From Niveibacterium microcysteis (GTDB lineage Bacteria > Pseudomonadota > Gammaproteobacteria > Burkholderiales > Rhodocyclaceae), in contig NZ_CP071060.1 of the NCBI RefSeq assembly GCF_017161445.1, positions 4,030,001 through 4,094,000 on the forward strand: a stretch of DNA of 64,000 nucleotides, read 5' to 3'. The translations under genes were made by a program, and so were the position numbers. Position 1 is the first letter of the stretch. The number at the start of each line of letters is the position of its first letter. Positions 7,733 to 15,571 of this stretch are shown piece by piece. Under the pieces are notes generated by a model. It did no database searches and was not told the origin of the DNA. It worked only from the letters and a program-made list of their open reading frames with translations.

Positions 7733-9775
7733 ATGAGCACACTTTCGGCCACATCCCAGCCACTGCTCGGCGCCCTGCCCGCGCAAGTCCTCAAACGCGA
7801 CGGACGAACCCTGCCCTTCGACGTCGCGAAAATCCGCAAGGCGATCGTTGCCGCCGGCGCGGCGTCTGGCGAGTTCGAGGCGGGTGAGGCGGCGCGGCTG
7901 ACGGCCACGGTGGGCAAGGTGATCGCACACCGTTTCCACGGCGAAACGCCGACGATCGAGGCGATCCAGGACATCGTGGAACAAGTACTCGTCGCCGCGG
8001 ACTGGTTCGCCACGGCGCGCGCCTACATCGTCTATCGCGAGCAGCGCGCCAAGCTGCGCACCGACCGCCGCGCGGTGGTAGATGCGATCGGCTCGATCAA
8101 CGAGTACCTCTCGCAGAGCGACTGGCGGGTGCGCGCGAACGCGAACCAGGGCTATTCGCTGGGGGGGCTGATCCTCAATGTCTCGGGCAAGGTGATCGCC
8201 AACTACTGGCTCAACCATGTGTATCCGCCGGAAGTGGGCGAGGCGCACAAGCAGGGCGATGTGCACATCCATGATCTGGACATGCTGGCCGGCTACTGCG
8301 CCGGCTGGTCGCTACGCACGCTGCTGCAGGAAGGCCTTAACGGCGTGCCGGGCAAGGTTGAATCCGGGCCGCCTAAGCATCTGGGCAGCGCGGTGGGGCA
8401 GATCGTTAACTTCTTCGGCACGCTGCAGAACGAGTGGGCCGGTGCGCAGGCCTTCAGCTCCTTCGATACCTACCTCGCCGCCTTCGTGCGCAAGGATCGC
8501 CTCGGCTACGACGAAGTGCGCCAGTGCATGCAGGAGCTGGTCTACAACCTTAACGTGCCCTCGCGCTGGGGCACGCAGACGCCTTTCACGAATCTGACCT
8601 TCGACTGGGTCTGCCCGGAGGACCTGAAGGAGCAGATCCCCTACATCGCGGGCGAGGAAATGCCCTTCGCCTATGGTGATCTGCAGGCGGAGATGGACCT
8701 GATCAACCGCGCCTTCATCGAAGTGATGATGGAAGGCGACGCCAAGGGCCGCGCCTTCACCTTCCCGATCCCGACCTACAACATCACGCCGGAATTCGAC
8801 TGGGATCACGCCAACTGCTCGCCGCTGTTCGAGATGACGGCCAAGTACGGCCTGCCTTACTTCCAGAACTTCGTGAACAGTGAACTGAAGCCGAACATGG
8901 TGCGCTCGATGTGCTGCCGGCTGCAGCTCGATCTGCGCGAACTCTTGAAACGCGGCAACGGCCTCTTTGGCTCCGCCGAGCAGACCGGTTCGCTTGGCGT
9001 GGTGACGATCAACTGCGCACGCCTGGGCTACCTGCACCGCGGCAACGAGGCTGCGCTGTTTGCACGCGTCGACGAACTCGTCGAGCTCGCGCGCACCAGC
9101 CTCGAAATCAAGCGCAAGGTGATCCAGCGTCACATGGACGACGGGCTCTTCCCCTACACCCGCCGCTACCTGGGCACGCTGCGCAACCACTTCTCGACCA
9201 TCGGCATCAACGGCGTGAACGAGATGATCCGCAACTTCACCGACAACGCCGACGACATCACCACCCCGGCCGGCGAAGCGCTCGCCCTGAAGCTGCTCGA
9301 TCACCTGCGCGCATGCATGAGCCAGATCCAGGAAGAAACCGGTCACCTCTACAACCTCGAAGCCACGCCGGCCGAAGGCACGACCTACCGCTTCGCGAAG
9401 GAAGACCGCAAGCGCTGGCCCGAGATCCTGCAGGCCGGCACCGAGGACCACCCGTACTACACCAACTCGACGCAGCTGCCGGTGGGCTTTACCGGCGACC
9501 CCTTCGAAGCGCTGGAGCGGCAGGAGGCGATGCAGTCGAAGTACACCGGCGGCACCGTGCTGCACCTGTATCTGGGCGAACGCATCGACTCCGCCGAGGC
9601 CTGCAAACAGTTGGTGCGCCGCTCGCTCGAACGCTTCCGGGTGCCCTACATCACCATCTCGCCGACCTTCTCGATCTGCCCGAAGCACGGCTACATCGCC
9701 GGCGAACACAAGTTCTGCCCCAAGTGCGACGACGAACTGCTGGCGAAAAAGCGCGCTGCCGCGCCCTTGCACTGA
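7733..9775 (+). CDS. nrdD: Anaerobic (class III) ribonucleoside-triphosphate reductase, large part lacking the glycyl-radical tail
   Basis: 680 residues. An N-terminal ATP-cone (about 16-107, starting LKRDGRTLPFDVAKIRKAI) is followed by the ten-stranded barrel with motifs such as DVHIHDLDMLAGYCAGWSL. A C-terminal zinc site is formed by C649, H652, C662 and C665. It reduces ribonucleotides to deoxyribonucleotides without oxygen. The protein stops 15 residues after the last zinc ligand (KKRAAAPLH). The expected glycyl-radical loop is not in this chain; it is encoded by the next gene. The ATG at 7733 follows two NrdR boxes and an FNR box. It forms an operon with the 63-residue gene and nrdG. Confidence 0.93.
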   Translation: MSTLSATSQPLLGALPAQVLKRDGRTLPFDVAKIRKAIVAAGAASGEFEAGEAARLTATVGKVIAHRFHGETPTIEAIQDIVEQVLVAADWFATARAYIVYREQRAKLRTDRRAVVDAIGSINEYLSQSDWRVRANANQGYSLGGLILNVSGKVIANYWLNHVYPPEVGEAHKQGDVHIHDLDMLAGYCAGWSLRTLLQEGLNGVPGKVESGPPKHLGSAVGQIVNFFGTLQNEWAGAQAFSSFDTYLAAFVRKDRLGYDEVRQCMQELVYNLNVPSRWGTQTPFTNLTFDWVCPEDLKEQIPYIAGEEMPFAYGDLQAEMDLINRAFIEVMMEGDAKGRAFTFPIPTYNITPEFDWDHANCSPLFEMTAKYGLPYFQNFVNSELKPNMVRSMCCRLQLDLRELLKRGNGLFGSAEQTGSLGVVTINCARLGYLHRGNEAALFARVDELVELARTSLEIKRKVIQRHMDDGLFPYTRRYLGTLRNHFSTIGINGVNEMIRNFTDNADDITTPAGEALALKLLDHLRACMSQIQEETGHLYNLEATPAEGTTYRFAKEDRKRWPEILQAGTEDHPYYTNSTQLPVGFTGDPFEALERQEAMQSKYTGGTVLHLYLGERIDSAEACKQLVRRSLERFRVPYITISPTFSICPKHGYIAGEHKFCPKCDDELLAKKRAAAPLH

Positions 9776-9796
9776 ACCCCACACAGGAGCCCGCAC

Positions 9797-9988
9797 ATGA
9801 TTCACGAAACCCGTACCGAACGATTCGCCAGCCACCCCGAACTCGATGACAGCGAGCGCCAGCCCTGCGAGATCTGGACCCGCGTGATGGGCTATCACCG
9901 CCCGGTCGCATCCTTCAACCGCGGCAAACAGGGCGAGTTCTACGAACGCCAGTACTTCCGCGAAACCGCGTGCTGCGGCAAGGTCTGA
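9797..9988 (+). CDS. Separate glycyl-radical subunit of the split anaerobic ribonucleotide reductase
   Basis: 63 residues. The core CEIWTRVMGYHRPVASFN, followed by GKQGEFYERQYF, matches the C-terminal glycyl-radical loop of fused NrdD proteins; Gly32 in RVMGY is the likely radical residue. The gene starts 21 bp after the nrdD stop at an ATG with its own AGGAG eight bases upstream, and is followed after 92 bp by nrdG. The small protein presumably docks into the NrdD barrel, where NrdG generates the radical. The clean ribosome-binding site and intact reading frame argue against a frameshift. It could also serve as a replaceable radical part, as YfiD does for pyruvate formate-lyase, but that is speculation. 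Confidence 0.85.
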   Translation: MIHETRTERFASHPELDDSERQPCEIWTRVMGYHRPVASFNRGKQGEFYERQYFRETACCGKV

Positions 9989-10080
9989 ACCACATGCCGA
10001 CCGGTGCGTGGGCTCCAGCAAACCACCGCGCACGCCGAAGCTGACGCACCCCGGCCGCGCAGCGGCCGTATCCGAATCCG

Positions 10081-10809
10081 ATGACTCCGCACGACGATCT
10101 CCCCCGCCCGCCCTGGCAGCAACGCATCCAGGTGGGCGGCTTCAATCCGTTCTCCACCGTCGACTGGCCCGGCAAGCTCGCGGCCGTGGTCTTCCTGCGC
10201 GGCTGCCCGTGGCGCTGCGGCTACTGCCACAACCCGGAACTGCAGACCCGCGTCGGCCCCGCGCCCATTGCATGGGACGAGGTGGAGGCCCAACTCGCAC
10301 GCCGACGCGGCTTCATCGACGGCGTGGTGTTCTCCGGTGGCGAACCGACCGCAGATCGTGCGCTACCGGAAGCCATCGCGCGCGTCCGCGAACTGGGCCT
10401 CGCCGTCGGGCTGCACACCGGCGGCGCCTACCCCGAGCGGCTTGAAGCATTGCTTCCACAGATCGACTGGGTGGGCTTCGACCTGAAGACCGACCCGCCT
10501 GAGTATGAGCGGGTAACCGCAGTCCCCGGCAGCGGACAGCGTGCCGCACGCAGCGCACGCCTCGTCGCGGAAAGTCGTACCGCGAAGGAGTTTCGTCTGA
10601 CCTTCCATGCGGATCTCGTGTCGGAGCTGGCCGCCGAGCGCGCAGCCGCATTCGCAGCGCAGCTTGGCGCGACGCGCTTCGCGCTCCAGGCTTTTCGCCC
10701 CGACGGTTGCGCAACGACATCGCTCGCACAGCATGCAGGGGTTCCTGCGCAGCTACCGACGCGCTTGGCCAGACTGTTCGAACACTTCACCTATCGCAGC
10801 GCAAATTGA
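10081..10809 (+). CDS. nrdG: Anaerobic ribonucleotide reductase activating enzyme (radical SAM)
   Basis: 242 residues. The radical-SAM cluster is FLRGCPWRCGYCHNPEL (CxxxCxxC), followed by GGEPT, the usual SAM-binding motif. The N-terminus GGFNPFSTVDWPGKLAAVVF is typical of the NrdG2-type activases. It uses a 4Fe-4S cluster and SAM to place the radical on the glycine of NrdD, here on the separate 63-residue subunit. It is the third gene of the nrdD unit, 92 bp after the glycyl-radical gene; that gap shows no obvious promoter or terminator. Confidence 0.92.
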   Translation: MTPHDDLPRPPWQQRIQVGGFNPFSTVDWPGKLAAVVFLRGCPWRCGYCHNPELQTRVGPAPIAWDEVEAQLARRRGFIDGVVFSGGEPTADRALPEAIARVRELGLAVGLHTGGAYPERLEALLPQIDWVGFDLKTDPPEYERVTAVPGSGQRAARSARLVAESRTAKEFRLTFHADLVSELAAERAAAFAAQLGATRFALQAFRPDGCATTSLAQHAGVPAQLPTRLARLFEHFTYRSAN

Positions 10810-10813
10810 ATGC

Positions 10814-10827
10814 CCCCCAACAGGGGG
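10814..10827 (+). terminator. Possible weak terminator after nrdG
   Basis: CCCCC (10814-10818) and GGGGG (10823-10827) can pair around a four-base loop, five bases after the nrdG stop. The following TCGTTCTGTC is only modestly T-rich. Confidence 0.35.
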
Positions 10828-10981
10828 TCGTTCTGTCATTCGGGCGGAAATATTGCATAGCGGCATTCATGTTGTTGGCATTCCGCGCCTAAGCAAACGA
10901 CATGGCTTGGATACCATGGCGAGTCGCGTCGCCGACACGCTCGCGCGACCAGCCTGTTCCCCCTTTGCAATGGACTCATCG

Positions 10982-11569
10982 ATGAAATCACTCGTTGCCG
11001 GTTTGGCACTCATCGCGCTCGCGCTGCCTGCGCACGCGGACACAACACTATTTCAGGACAACTTCGACACCAACGGCGGTGGTCTCAATACCGTACCCGC
11101 TGGCTGGACCGTAACCGACGGCACCGTGGACGTGATCGGCGCGGGCACTGGCTGGGACTATGTGCCGGGCAGCGGCAAGTTCCTCGATCTGGACGGCACC
11201 TCCGGTTTGGCTGGCACGCTGTCGGTGTCACTGAACATGGTCGCCGGCCAGCACTACTCGGCCTTCTTCGATCTCGCTGGTAGCCAGGTCCGAAACGATG
11301 CCGAGAGTGTTGCAGTCAGCTTCGGCGCAGCGTCGGGCACGTACAGCCTGCCGCGCACCGCAGGTTGGACACACTTTGCGCTGGACTTCACGCCAACGAG
11401 CACTGGGCTCTATTCACTGAGCTTCAAGAACGCCGGTGGCGACAACGTTGGCATGCTGCTGGACAACGTTACCGTGACGGCCGCGGTGCCGGAACCGGAG
11501 ACTTACGCGATGCTGCTGGCCGGCCTCGGCGTGGTCGCTGCGGCACGGCGCCGCAAGTCGCGCACCTGA
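10982..11569 (+). CDS. PEP-CTERM sorted extracellular protein
   Basis: 195 residues. It has a signal peptide (MKSLVAGLALIALALPAHA), a beta-rich body of about 150 residues, and a C-terminal sorting signal VPEPETYAMLLAGLGVVAAA followed by RRRKSRT. PEP-CTERM proteins are exported and processed by exosortase (EpsH/XrtA), often with exopolysaccharide. The body resembles carbohydrate-binding jelly-roll modules (FDNFDTN-like start, late LLDNVTV), but I cannot assign a ligand. An in-frame ATG at 10970 is an alternative start; neither has a clear Shine-Dalgarno sequence. The gene ends in a strong terminator. Confidence 0.85.
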   Translation: MKSLVAGLALIALALPAHADTTLFQDNFDTNGGGLNTVPAGWTVTDGTVDVIGAGTGWDYVPGSGKFLDLDGTSGLAGTLSVSLNMVAGQHYSAFFDLAGSQVRNDAESVAVSFGAASGTYSLPRTAGWTHFALDFTPTSTGLYSLSFKNAGGDNVGMLLDNVTVTAAVPEPETYAMLLAGLGVVAAARRRKSRT

Positions 11570-11582
11570 ACGGTCAGTCCAC

Positions 11583-11620
11583 AGCAAACGGGGCGCCCTG
11601 GCGCCCCGTTTGCTTTTTCT
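11583..11620 (+). terminator. Strong rho-independent terminator after the PEP-CTERM gene
   Basis: A perfect 15-bp stem is formed by 11583-11597 (AGCAAACGGGGCGCC) and 11600-11614, with a two-base spacer in the loop, followed by TTTTCT. It also lies just before the stop of the converging carbonic anhydrase gene. Confidence 0.9.
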
Positions 11621-11634
11621 GGACGGCACGCCGG

Positions 11635-13062
11635 TCAGCGCGATTCCTTGATGATGCGGTCACCCGCCTGCTGAATCGGCCGCGCGTTGTTGCGGTAGAA
11701 GCGCGAGAAGATCGCAATCTGCTCCGGTGAAACCTGCACCGGTTGCTTCATCACCATCCACAGCACGCCTTCGGTGCAGGGCGGTGTCGTCAATGAACCC
11801 ATGTAGGTGATGTAGCCACGGTCAGCCGGCAGCAGGTCGGCGGGATTGATCGCGACCGGCGGCTGGTAGGACTCGTTCTTCTCCAGCGGCAGGTTGTTCC
11901 ACAGCGTCTGGATCACCGGGTGCGCCGTGCCGCGGTCGAGCAGTACCGCGATCACGGCGAGCTTGCCGTCGAGATCCTTGTGCACCAGATGCACCACCAT
12001 GTCGAAGGCGCGTCCGTCGATCCGTTCCTCGGCCGGGCGGTGGAAGTGGAACTGCTGCAGCTCGTAGGTCTTGCCCATCACGGTGATGTTGAGCCCGGGC
12101 CCGACGGTCACCTGAATCGTGTGGCCGTTATCGACGATGCGAAAGTAGCTCGGCTTGTAGTCGACCTTGATCGGCTCGAGATCCACCTTGATGCCGTCAC
12201 GAACATCGATCGGCGACTGCCGCGCGCCGCTCGCGCAGGTGGCGAATTCCGGCTTCATGCGGCCCCAGTTCTGCGGCCCGGTTTCGCCTTCGTAGCTCCA
12301 GTGGGCATGTGGATTGATTGCAGGCACTGCCATCTGAACGGGAGGCGCGTCACGGCTGGCCGGCGGTGGCGCCGGGCGCCGCGGCGGCGGCGGGCGGTAG
12401 TAGCGTGGCGCAGTCGTCGGCGGTGGCGGTGGAGCCGCCTCGGCGTGTGCCGGCTCAGCCGCTTTCGGTGCCGGCTTGGGCGGCAACTGGATCAGCGGCT
12501 TGCCGCCGGTGATCGGCTTTTCCGCGGGCGGTTCGGGATGCGCCTCTTCCTTCACCATCTGCAGGTCGGCATGTTGAACCGGCGCAGTGGGCGGCGTGAT
12601 GCGCGGCGCCGGCGCAACCTGGCTGCGGGCCCGCGCCTCGGCTGCCTCGGCCACTTTGGCCAGTTGCTGCAACGAGGCAGGCTTGCAGACTTCCTTGAAG
12701 AAGCGGTCGTCCAGCGTGCCGGGCTGGATTGCGATCGGCTTCTGCGTGCCTGCCGGTTCTTCACGGATCGTCAGCCCCGCCCGATCGAGGTACACCCGCT
12801 TGACGGTCAGGAAGGTCTGGCTGCGACAGTCGTAACGGTTGAGCGCCTTGATCGTCTTGTAACCCGCCGCATCCACCTCCTCGTCGGCGAGCACGATGCG
12901 GCCCCAGGCGACCTTGGTACCCGCATCGGAGTCGAGCACGCTTGCGCGGTCGAGATCGACGCTACGCCCCTTCTCGCGTGCGACGTGCAGCCAATCCGCC
13001 GCCTGCGCAGTCGGTGTCGCGGCAAGGCCCAGCAGTGACAGGCAGAAAACGGCGGTACGCAT
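11635..13062 (-). CDS. Secreted alpha-carbonic anhydrase with N-terminal adhesin-E-like domain
   Basis: 475 residues. After a signal peptide (first 21 residues, ending TAQA) comes a domain of about 105 residues (ADWLHVAREKGRSVDLDRAS, paired cysteines later) resembling surface-adhesin protein E. A Pro/Ala-rich linker (about 130-245) leads to an alpha-class carbonic anhydrase (about 250-475). It contains HWSYEGETGPQNWG, QSPIDV, QFHFHRPAEE (two zinc His), MVVHLVH (third zinc His) and GSLTTPPCTEGVLW. It should interconvert CO2 and bicarbonate in the periplasm or at the cell surface. The length is about twice that of a plain bacterial alpha-CA because of the extra domain and linker. No partner genes adjoin. 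Confidence 0.88.
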   Translation of the reverse strand: MRTAVFCLSLLGLAATPTAQAADWLHVAREKGRSVDLDRASVLDSDAGTKVAWGRIVLADEEVDAAGYKTIKALNRYDCRSQTFLTVKRVYLDRAGLTIREEPAGTQKPIAIQPGTLDDRFFKEVCKPASLQQLAKVAEAAEARARSQVAPAPRITPPTAPVQHADLQMVKEEAHPEPPAEKPITGGKPLIQLPPKPAPKAAEPAHAEAAPPPPPTTAPRYYRPPPPRRPAPPPASRDAPPVQMAVPAINPHAHWSYEGETGPQNWGRMKPEFATCASGARQSPIDVRDGIKVDLEPIKVDYKPSYFRIVDNGHTIQVTVGPGLNITVMGKTYELQQFHFHRPAEERIDGRAFDMVVHLVHKDLDGKLAVIAVLLDRGTAHPVIQTLWNNLPLEKNESYQPPVAINPADLLPADRGYITYMGSLTTPPCTEGVLWMVMKQPVQVSPEQIAIFSRFYRNNARPIQQAGDRIIKESR

Positions 13063-13139
13063 GGTGCTACTCCGGCAAACCCTCTACCGGTGTTTTCGGC
13101 CGCGACGGCCAATGCTTGAGCGGCAAAGGCAGCGCGTCG

Positions 13140-14006
13140 CTAATCGCTGCGCACGACGAGCACACCCGCGAGCAGGATCAACCCGCCGCCAAACAGCATG
13201 CCGGGCCCGAGCGGTTGGCCGAGGAAGGTGACACCCGCCAGCGCAGTAACGACCGGCTCGAAGGTGGACAGTGTCGCCGCGCGCGTCGGGCCAAGGCGGC
13301 GCAGACCAGCCAGAAAGCTGCTGACGCCCAGCACCGTCGACACCACCGCGAGTGCGAACACGCCAGCCCAACCTGCCGCGCTGTGCGGCCAGCGCAGCCC
13401 TTCGGGCAGCGTCAGCACGCTCATCGCCAAACAGGCCGCGCTGCTGACAACTGCCGCTTGGGCCAGCGCCGGCACGCCGTGCGGCACACGGCGCCCCGCC
13501 AGCGTGTAGAGCGCGTACATCAAGCCGGAGGCCACGCCGAGCGCGACGCCAAGCGGTTTGGCACCACTCGCGTAGCCGATCGTCAGCGCACAACCACACA
13601 GCGCGCAGGCCAGCGCAAGCAGCCGGCGCCGGTCGGGCCGCTCGCCATGCAGCAACCAGGCCAATAGTGTGACGAAGGCCGGGTAAAGATAGAGCAGCAA
13701 CGCAACCACCACTGCGGGCGCCAGGGTCAACGCCGTGAAGTAGCACAGCGCGAGCCCCGCGTAGCCCAGCGCCCCCATGCCTGCGAGCACCCACAAGGCC
13801 GGCCCGCGCGGCACACCGAGCCCGCGCACGGCGACAATGCCCCACAAGATCAGCGCTGCCAGCGCGAACCGCAGCGTCAGCAGATCGGCCGGGCGCAGGC
13901 CGTCTTGCCAGCCGTAAGCGCTGAACAAGGGCATCAGGCCGAAACACGCCGCGGCAAGCAGGATCAGGAGCACGCCGCCGAGGCGGTCGCGTGTGGGCAA
14001 TGACAT
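13140..14006 (-). CDS. EamA/DMT-superfamily transporter
   Basis: 288 residues and ten hydrophobic helices arranged as two EamA repeats (about 8-135 and 145-285). Typical sequence includes ACFGLMPLFSAYGWQDGLRPADLLTLRFALAALIL at the start of repeat one; the second repeat ends GGGLILLAGVLVVRSD. The family exports amino acids, nucleotides or other metabolites; the substrate cannot be read from sequence. The start at 14006 (MSLPTRDRLGG) precedes the first helix; the longer open frame runs into the dnr gene on the other strand and is rejected. It is divergent from dnr with 73 bp between. Confidence 0.85.
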   Translation of the reverse strand: MSLPTRDRLGGVLLILLAAACFGLMPLFSAYGWQDGLRPADLLTLRFALAALILWGIVAVRGLGVPRGPALWVLAGMGALGYAGLALCYFTALTLAPAVVVALLLYLYPAFVTLLAWLLHGERPDRRRLLALACALCGCALTIGYASGAKPLGVALGVASGLMYALYTLAGRRVPHGVPALAQAAVVSSAACLAMSVLTLPEGLRWPHSAAGWAGVFALAVVSTVLGVSSFLAGLRRLGPTRAATLSTFEPVVTALAGVTFLGQPLGPGMLFGGGLILLAGVLVVRSD

Positions 14007-14079
14007 CGAGAAAGCGTCCTGTTTTCGTATGAGCGGTGCGCTAGTATTCTGCCTTTCCCGCACCGTGATCCCAATTCGC

Positions 14080-14769
14080 ATGGAAACCCGTCGCAAGGCC
14101 GATATCAACGGACTGCTCTCCCGCCTGCCGCTTTTCGCCCAGGTGGAACCGGAAACCATTGCCACGCTGGCTGCAAATACCGTCGAGGTGCGGCTGGAGA
14201 AGGGCAAGCTGCTGTTCCAGCAGGGCGATGCCGCCGATGGCTTCTATGTGGTGGTCTACGGCCAGGTGAAACTGGGCTTCGCGGCGCAGTCCGGTCACGA
14301 GAAGGTGATCGAGATCCTTGGCCCGCAGCAGAGCTTCGGCGAAGCGGTGATGTTCATGGGCCGGCCGTACCCGGTGTTCGCACAAGCGCTGTCCGACACG
14401 CTGCTGCTGCATATCCCCGGCGACCCGATCTTCTCGCTGATCGAGCGCAACGGCAGCTTCGCGCGCCGCATGCTCGCCGGCCTTTCGATGCGGCTGCACA
14501 CGCTGGTGCAGGACGTTGAATCGTATTCGCTGCGTTCGTCGACCCAGCGGCTGATCGGCTACCTGCTGCGCAATGCCGATGAAGCCGACGGCAACACCGC
14601 CGAAATCGACCTCGAAACCAGCAAACAGGTGCTGGCCTCGCGCCTGAACCTGACGCCCGAGACCTTCTCGCGCATCCTGCATGCGCTCTCCGAGTCAAAG
14701 CTGATCTCGGTGAACGGCAAGCACATCACGATTCACGACATCGCGAAGCTCAACGCCTACGAAGGCTGA
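14080..14769 (+). CDS. dnr: Dnr-type Crp/Fnr transcription regulator
   Basis: 229 residues. A cyclic-nucleotide-binding-like fold (about 15-130), a dimerisation helix (RLHTLVQDVESYSLRSSTQR) and a winged helix end in a recognition helix PETFSRILHAL. The E-SR pattern there specifies TTGAT-N4-ATCAA sites. There is no cysteine at all, so it cannot carry the FNR iron-sulphur cluster. It instead resembles Pseudomonas Dnr, which senses NO through heme. Sites fitting its motif occur at 7621, 19053 and 19100, making norCB and the hemerythrin operon likely targets. The ATG at 14080 aligns with the family start. The last 13 bp overlap the end of the convergent HD-GYP gene. Confidence 0.85.
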   Translation: METRRKADINGLLSRLPLFAQVEPETIATLAANTVEVRLEKGKLLFQQGDAADGFYVVVYGQVKLGFAAQSGHEKVIEILGPQQSFGEAVMFMGRPYPVFAQALSDTLLLHIPGDPIFSLIERNGSFARRMLAGLSMRLHTLVQDVESYSLRSSTQRLIGYLLRNADEADGNTAEIDLETSKQVLASRLNLTPETFSRILHALSESKLISVNGKHITIHDIAKLNAYEG

Positions 14770-15419
14770 GCGGGGTCGCCAGCGGGCGACAGACCCCACG
14801 CGGCGATCGCCGGCGGCGGGCTTTTCACCGCCAGCGCCGGATCGGCCTGCATCACGGCCTGGAAGGCGAGGAAGACCTGCGGATCCCAGCGGATACCGAC
14901 CTCGCCACTCAACACATCCATGATGCGCGGATGCGAGCTGGCGAACCGGTACGGCCGTGGCGCCGACATCGCGTCGTACGCATCCGCCAGGGCAATGATG
15001 CGCGAGATGAGCGGGATGCGTTCGCCAACCAGACCATCCGGATAGCCCTTCCCGCACATGTATTCGTGATGCGAGCGGACATAGGGCGCAATCTCGGTCA
15101 GCGCCGGATCACCGCTTTCGGCGAGCATGCGCGCGCCGATCGTGGGATGCGCACTGATCATGTCCCAGGCTTCGCGGTCGAGCGAGGCCGGGCTGGTCAG
15201 CACCGCATCGGGGATCTCGCATTTGCCCAGGTCGTGCAGTTCGGCGGCCAGGCGGACCGCCTCGATATCGTGCTCGGACAAGCCCATGCGCCGGGCAATC
15301 CGCTCCGCGATTACGACCACGCGTTCGCCATGACCCGCGCAGCACGTTTCACGCAGGGCGAGATCCGCGATCAGCGCACGCGCATGAGCCAAAGGGTTTG
15401 ATGCGTTCAGGCGGACCAT
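14757..15419 (-). CDS. HD-GYP domain protein (putative c-di-GMP phosphodiesterase or HD hydrolase)
   Basis: 220 residues, nearly all one HD-GYP domain: AGHGERVVVIAERIARRMGL, HDLGKCEIPDAVL, AHPTIGARML, then HHEYMCGKGYPDG and ALADAYDAMSAPRPY. Family members hydrolyse c-di-GMP at a bimetal or trimetal site. The usual HHExxDGxGYP motif has Cys in place of the Asp here, so activity is uncertain. No receiver or sensory domain is attached. The start at 15419 has GGGGG about seven bases upstream; the open frame continues to 15551 without better support. It converges on dnr with a 13-bp overlap. Confidence 0.8.
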   Translation of the reverse strand: MVRLNASNPLAHARALIADLALRETCCAGHGERVVVIAERIARRMGLSEHDIEAVRLAAELHDLGKCEIPDAVLTSPASLDREAWDMISAHPTIGARMLAESGDPALTEIAPYVRSHHEYMCGKGYPDGLVGERIPLISRIIALADAYDAMSAPRPYRFASSHPRIMDVLSGEVGIRWDPQVFLAFQAVMQADPALAVKSPPPAIAAWGLSPAGDPAQPS

Positions 15420-15571
15420 GATGCACCCCCGTTCAACGAAGTCCCCACCTCCTGCGGCGCCTCGCGCGAGTGCACGCGGCGCCCTACCAACTCGACGCAT
15501 ATCCCTGACTTCAGAATAGCAAGCGAACGCCCCGTCGGCAGGTGGCCTCATGCGGCTGGGCGAGCCCGGTG

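Noticed and set aside
9776..9796. Sequencing frameshift joining nrdD with the 63-residue glycyl-radical frame
   Set aside because: There is a clean stop, a 21-bp gap and an independent AGGAG with proper spacing before an ATG, so a real split gene is more likely.
8312..10033. 573-codon minus-strand frame across nrdD
   Set aside because: Shadow of nrdD and its small subunit, without signals or domains; the plus strand has complete conserved genes.
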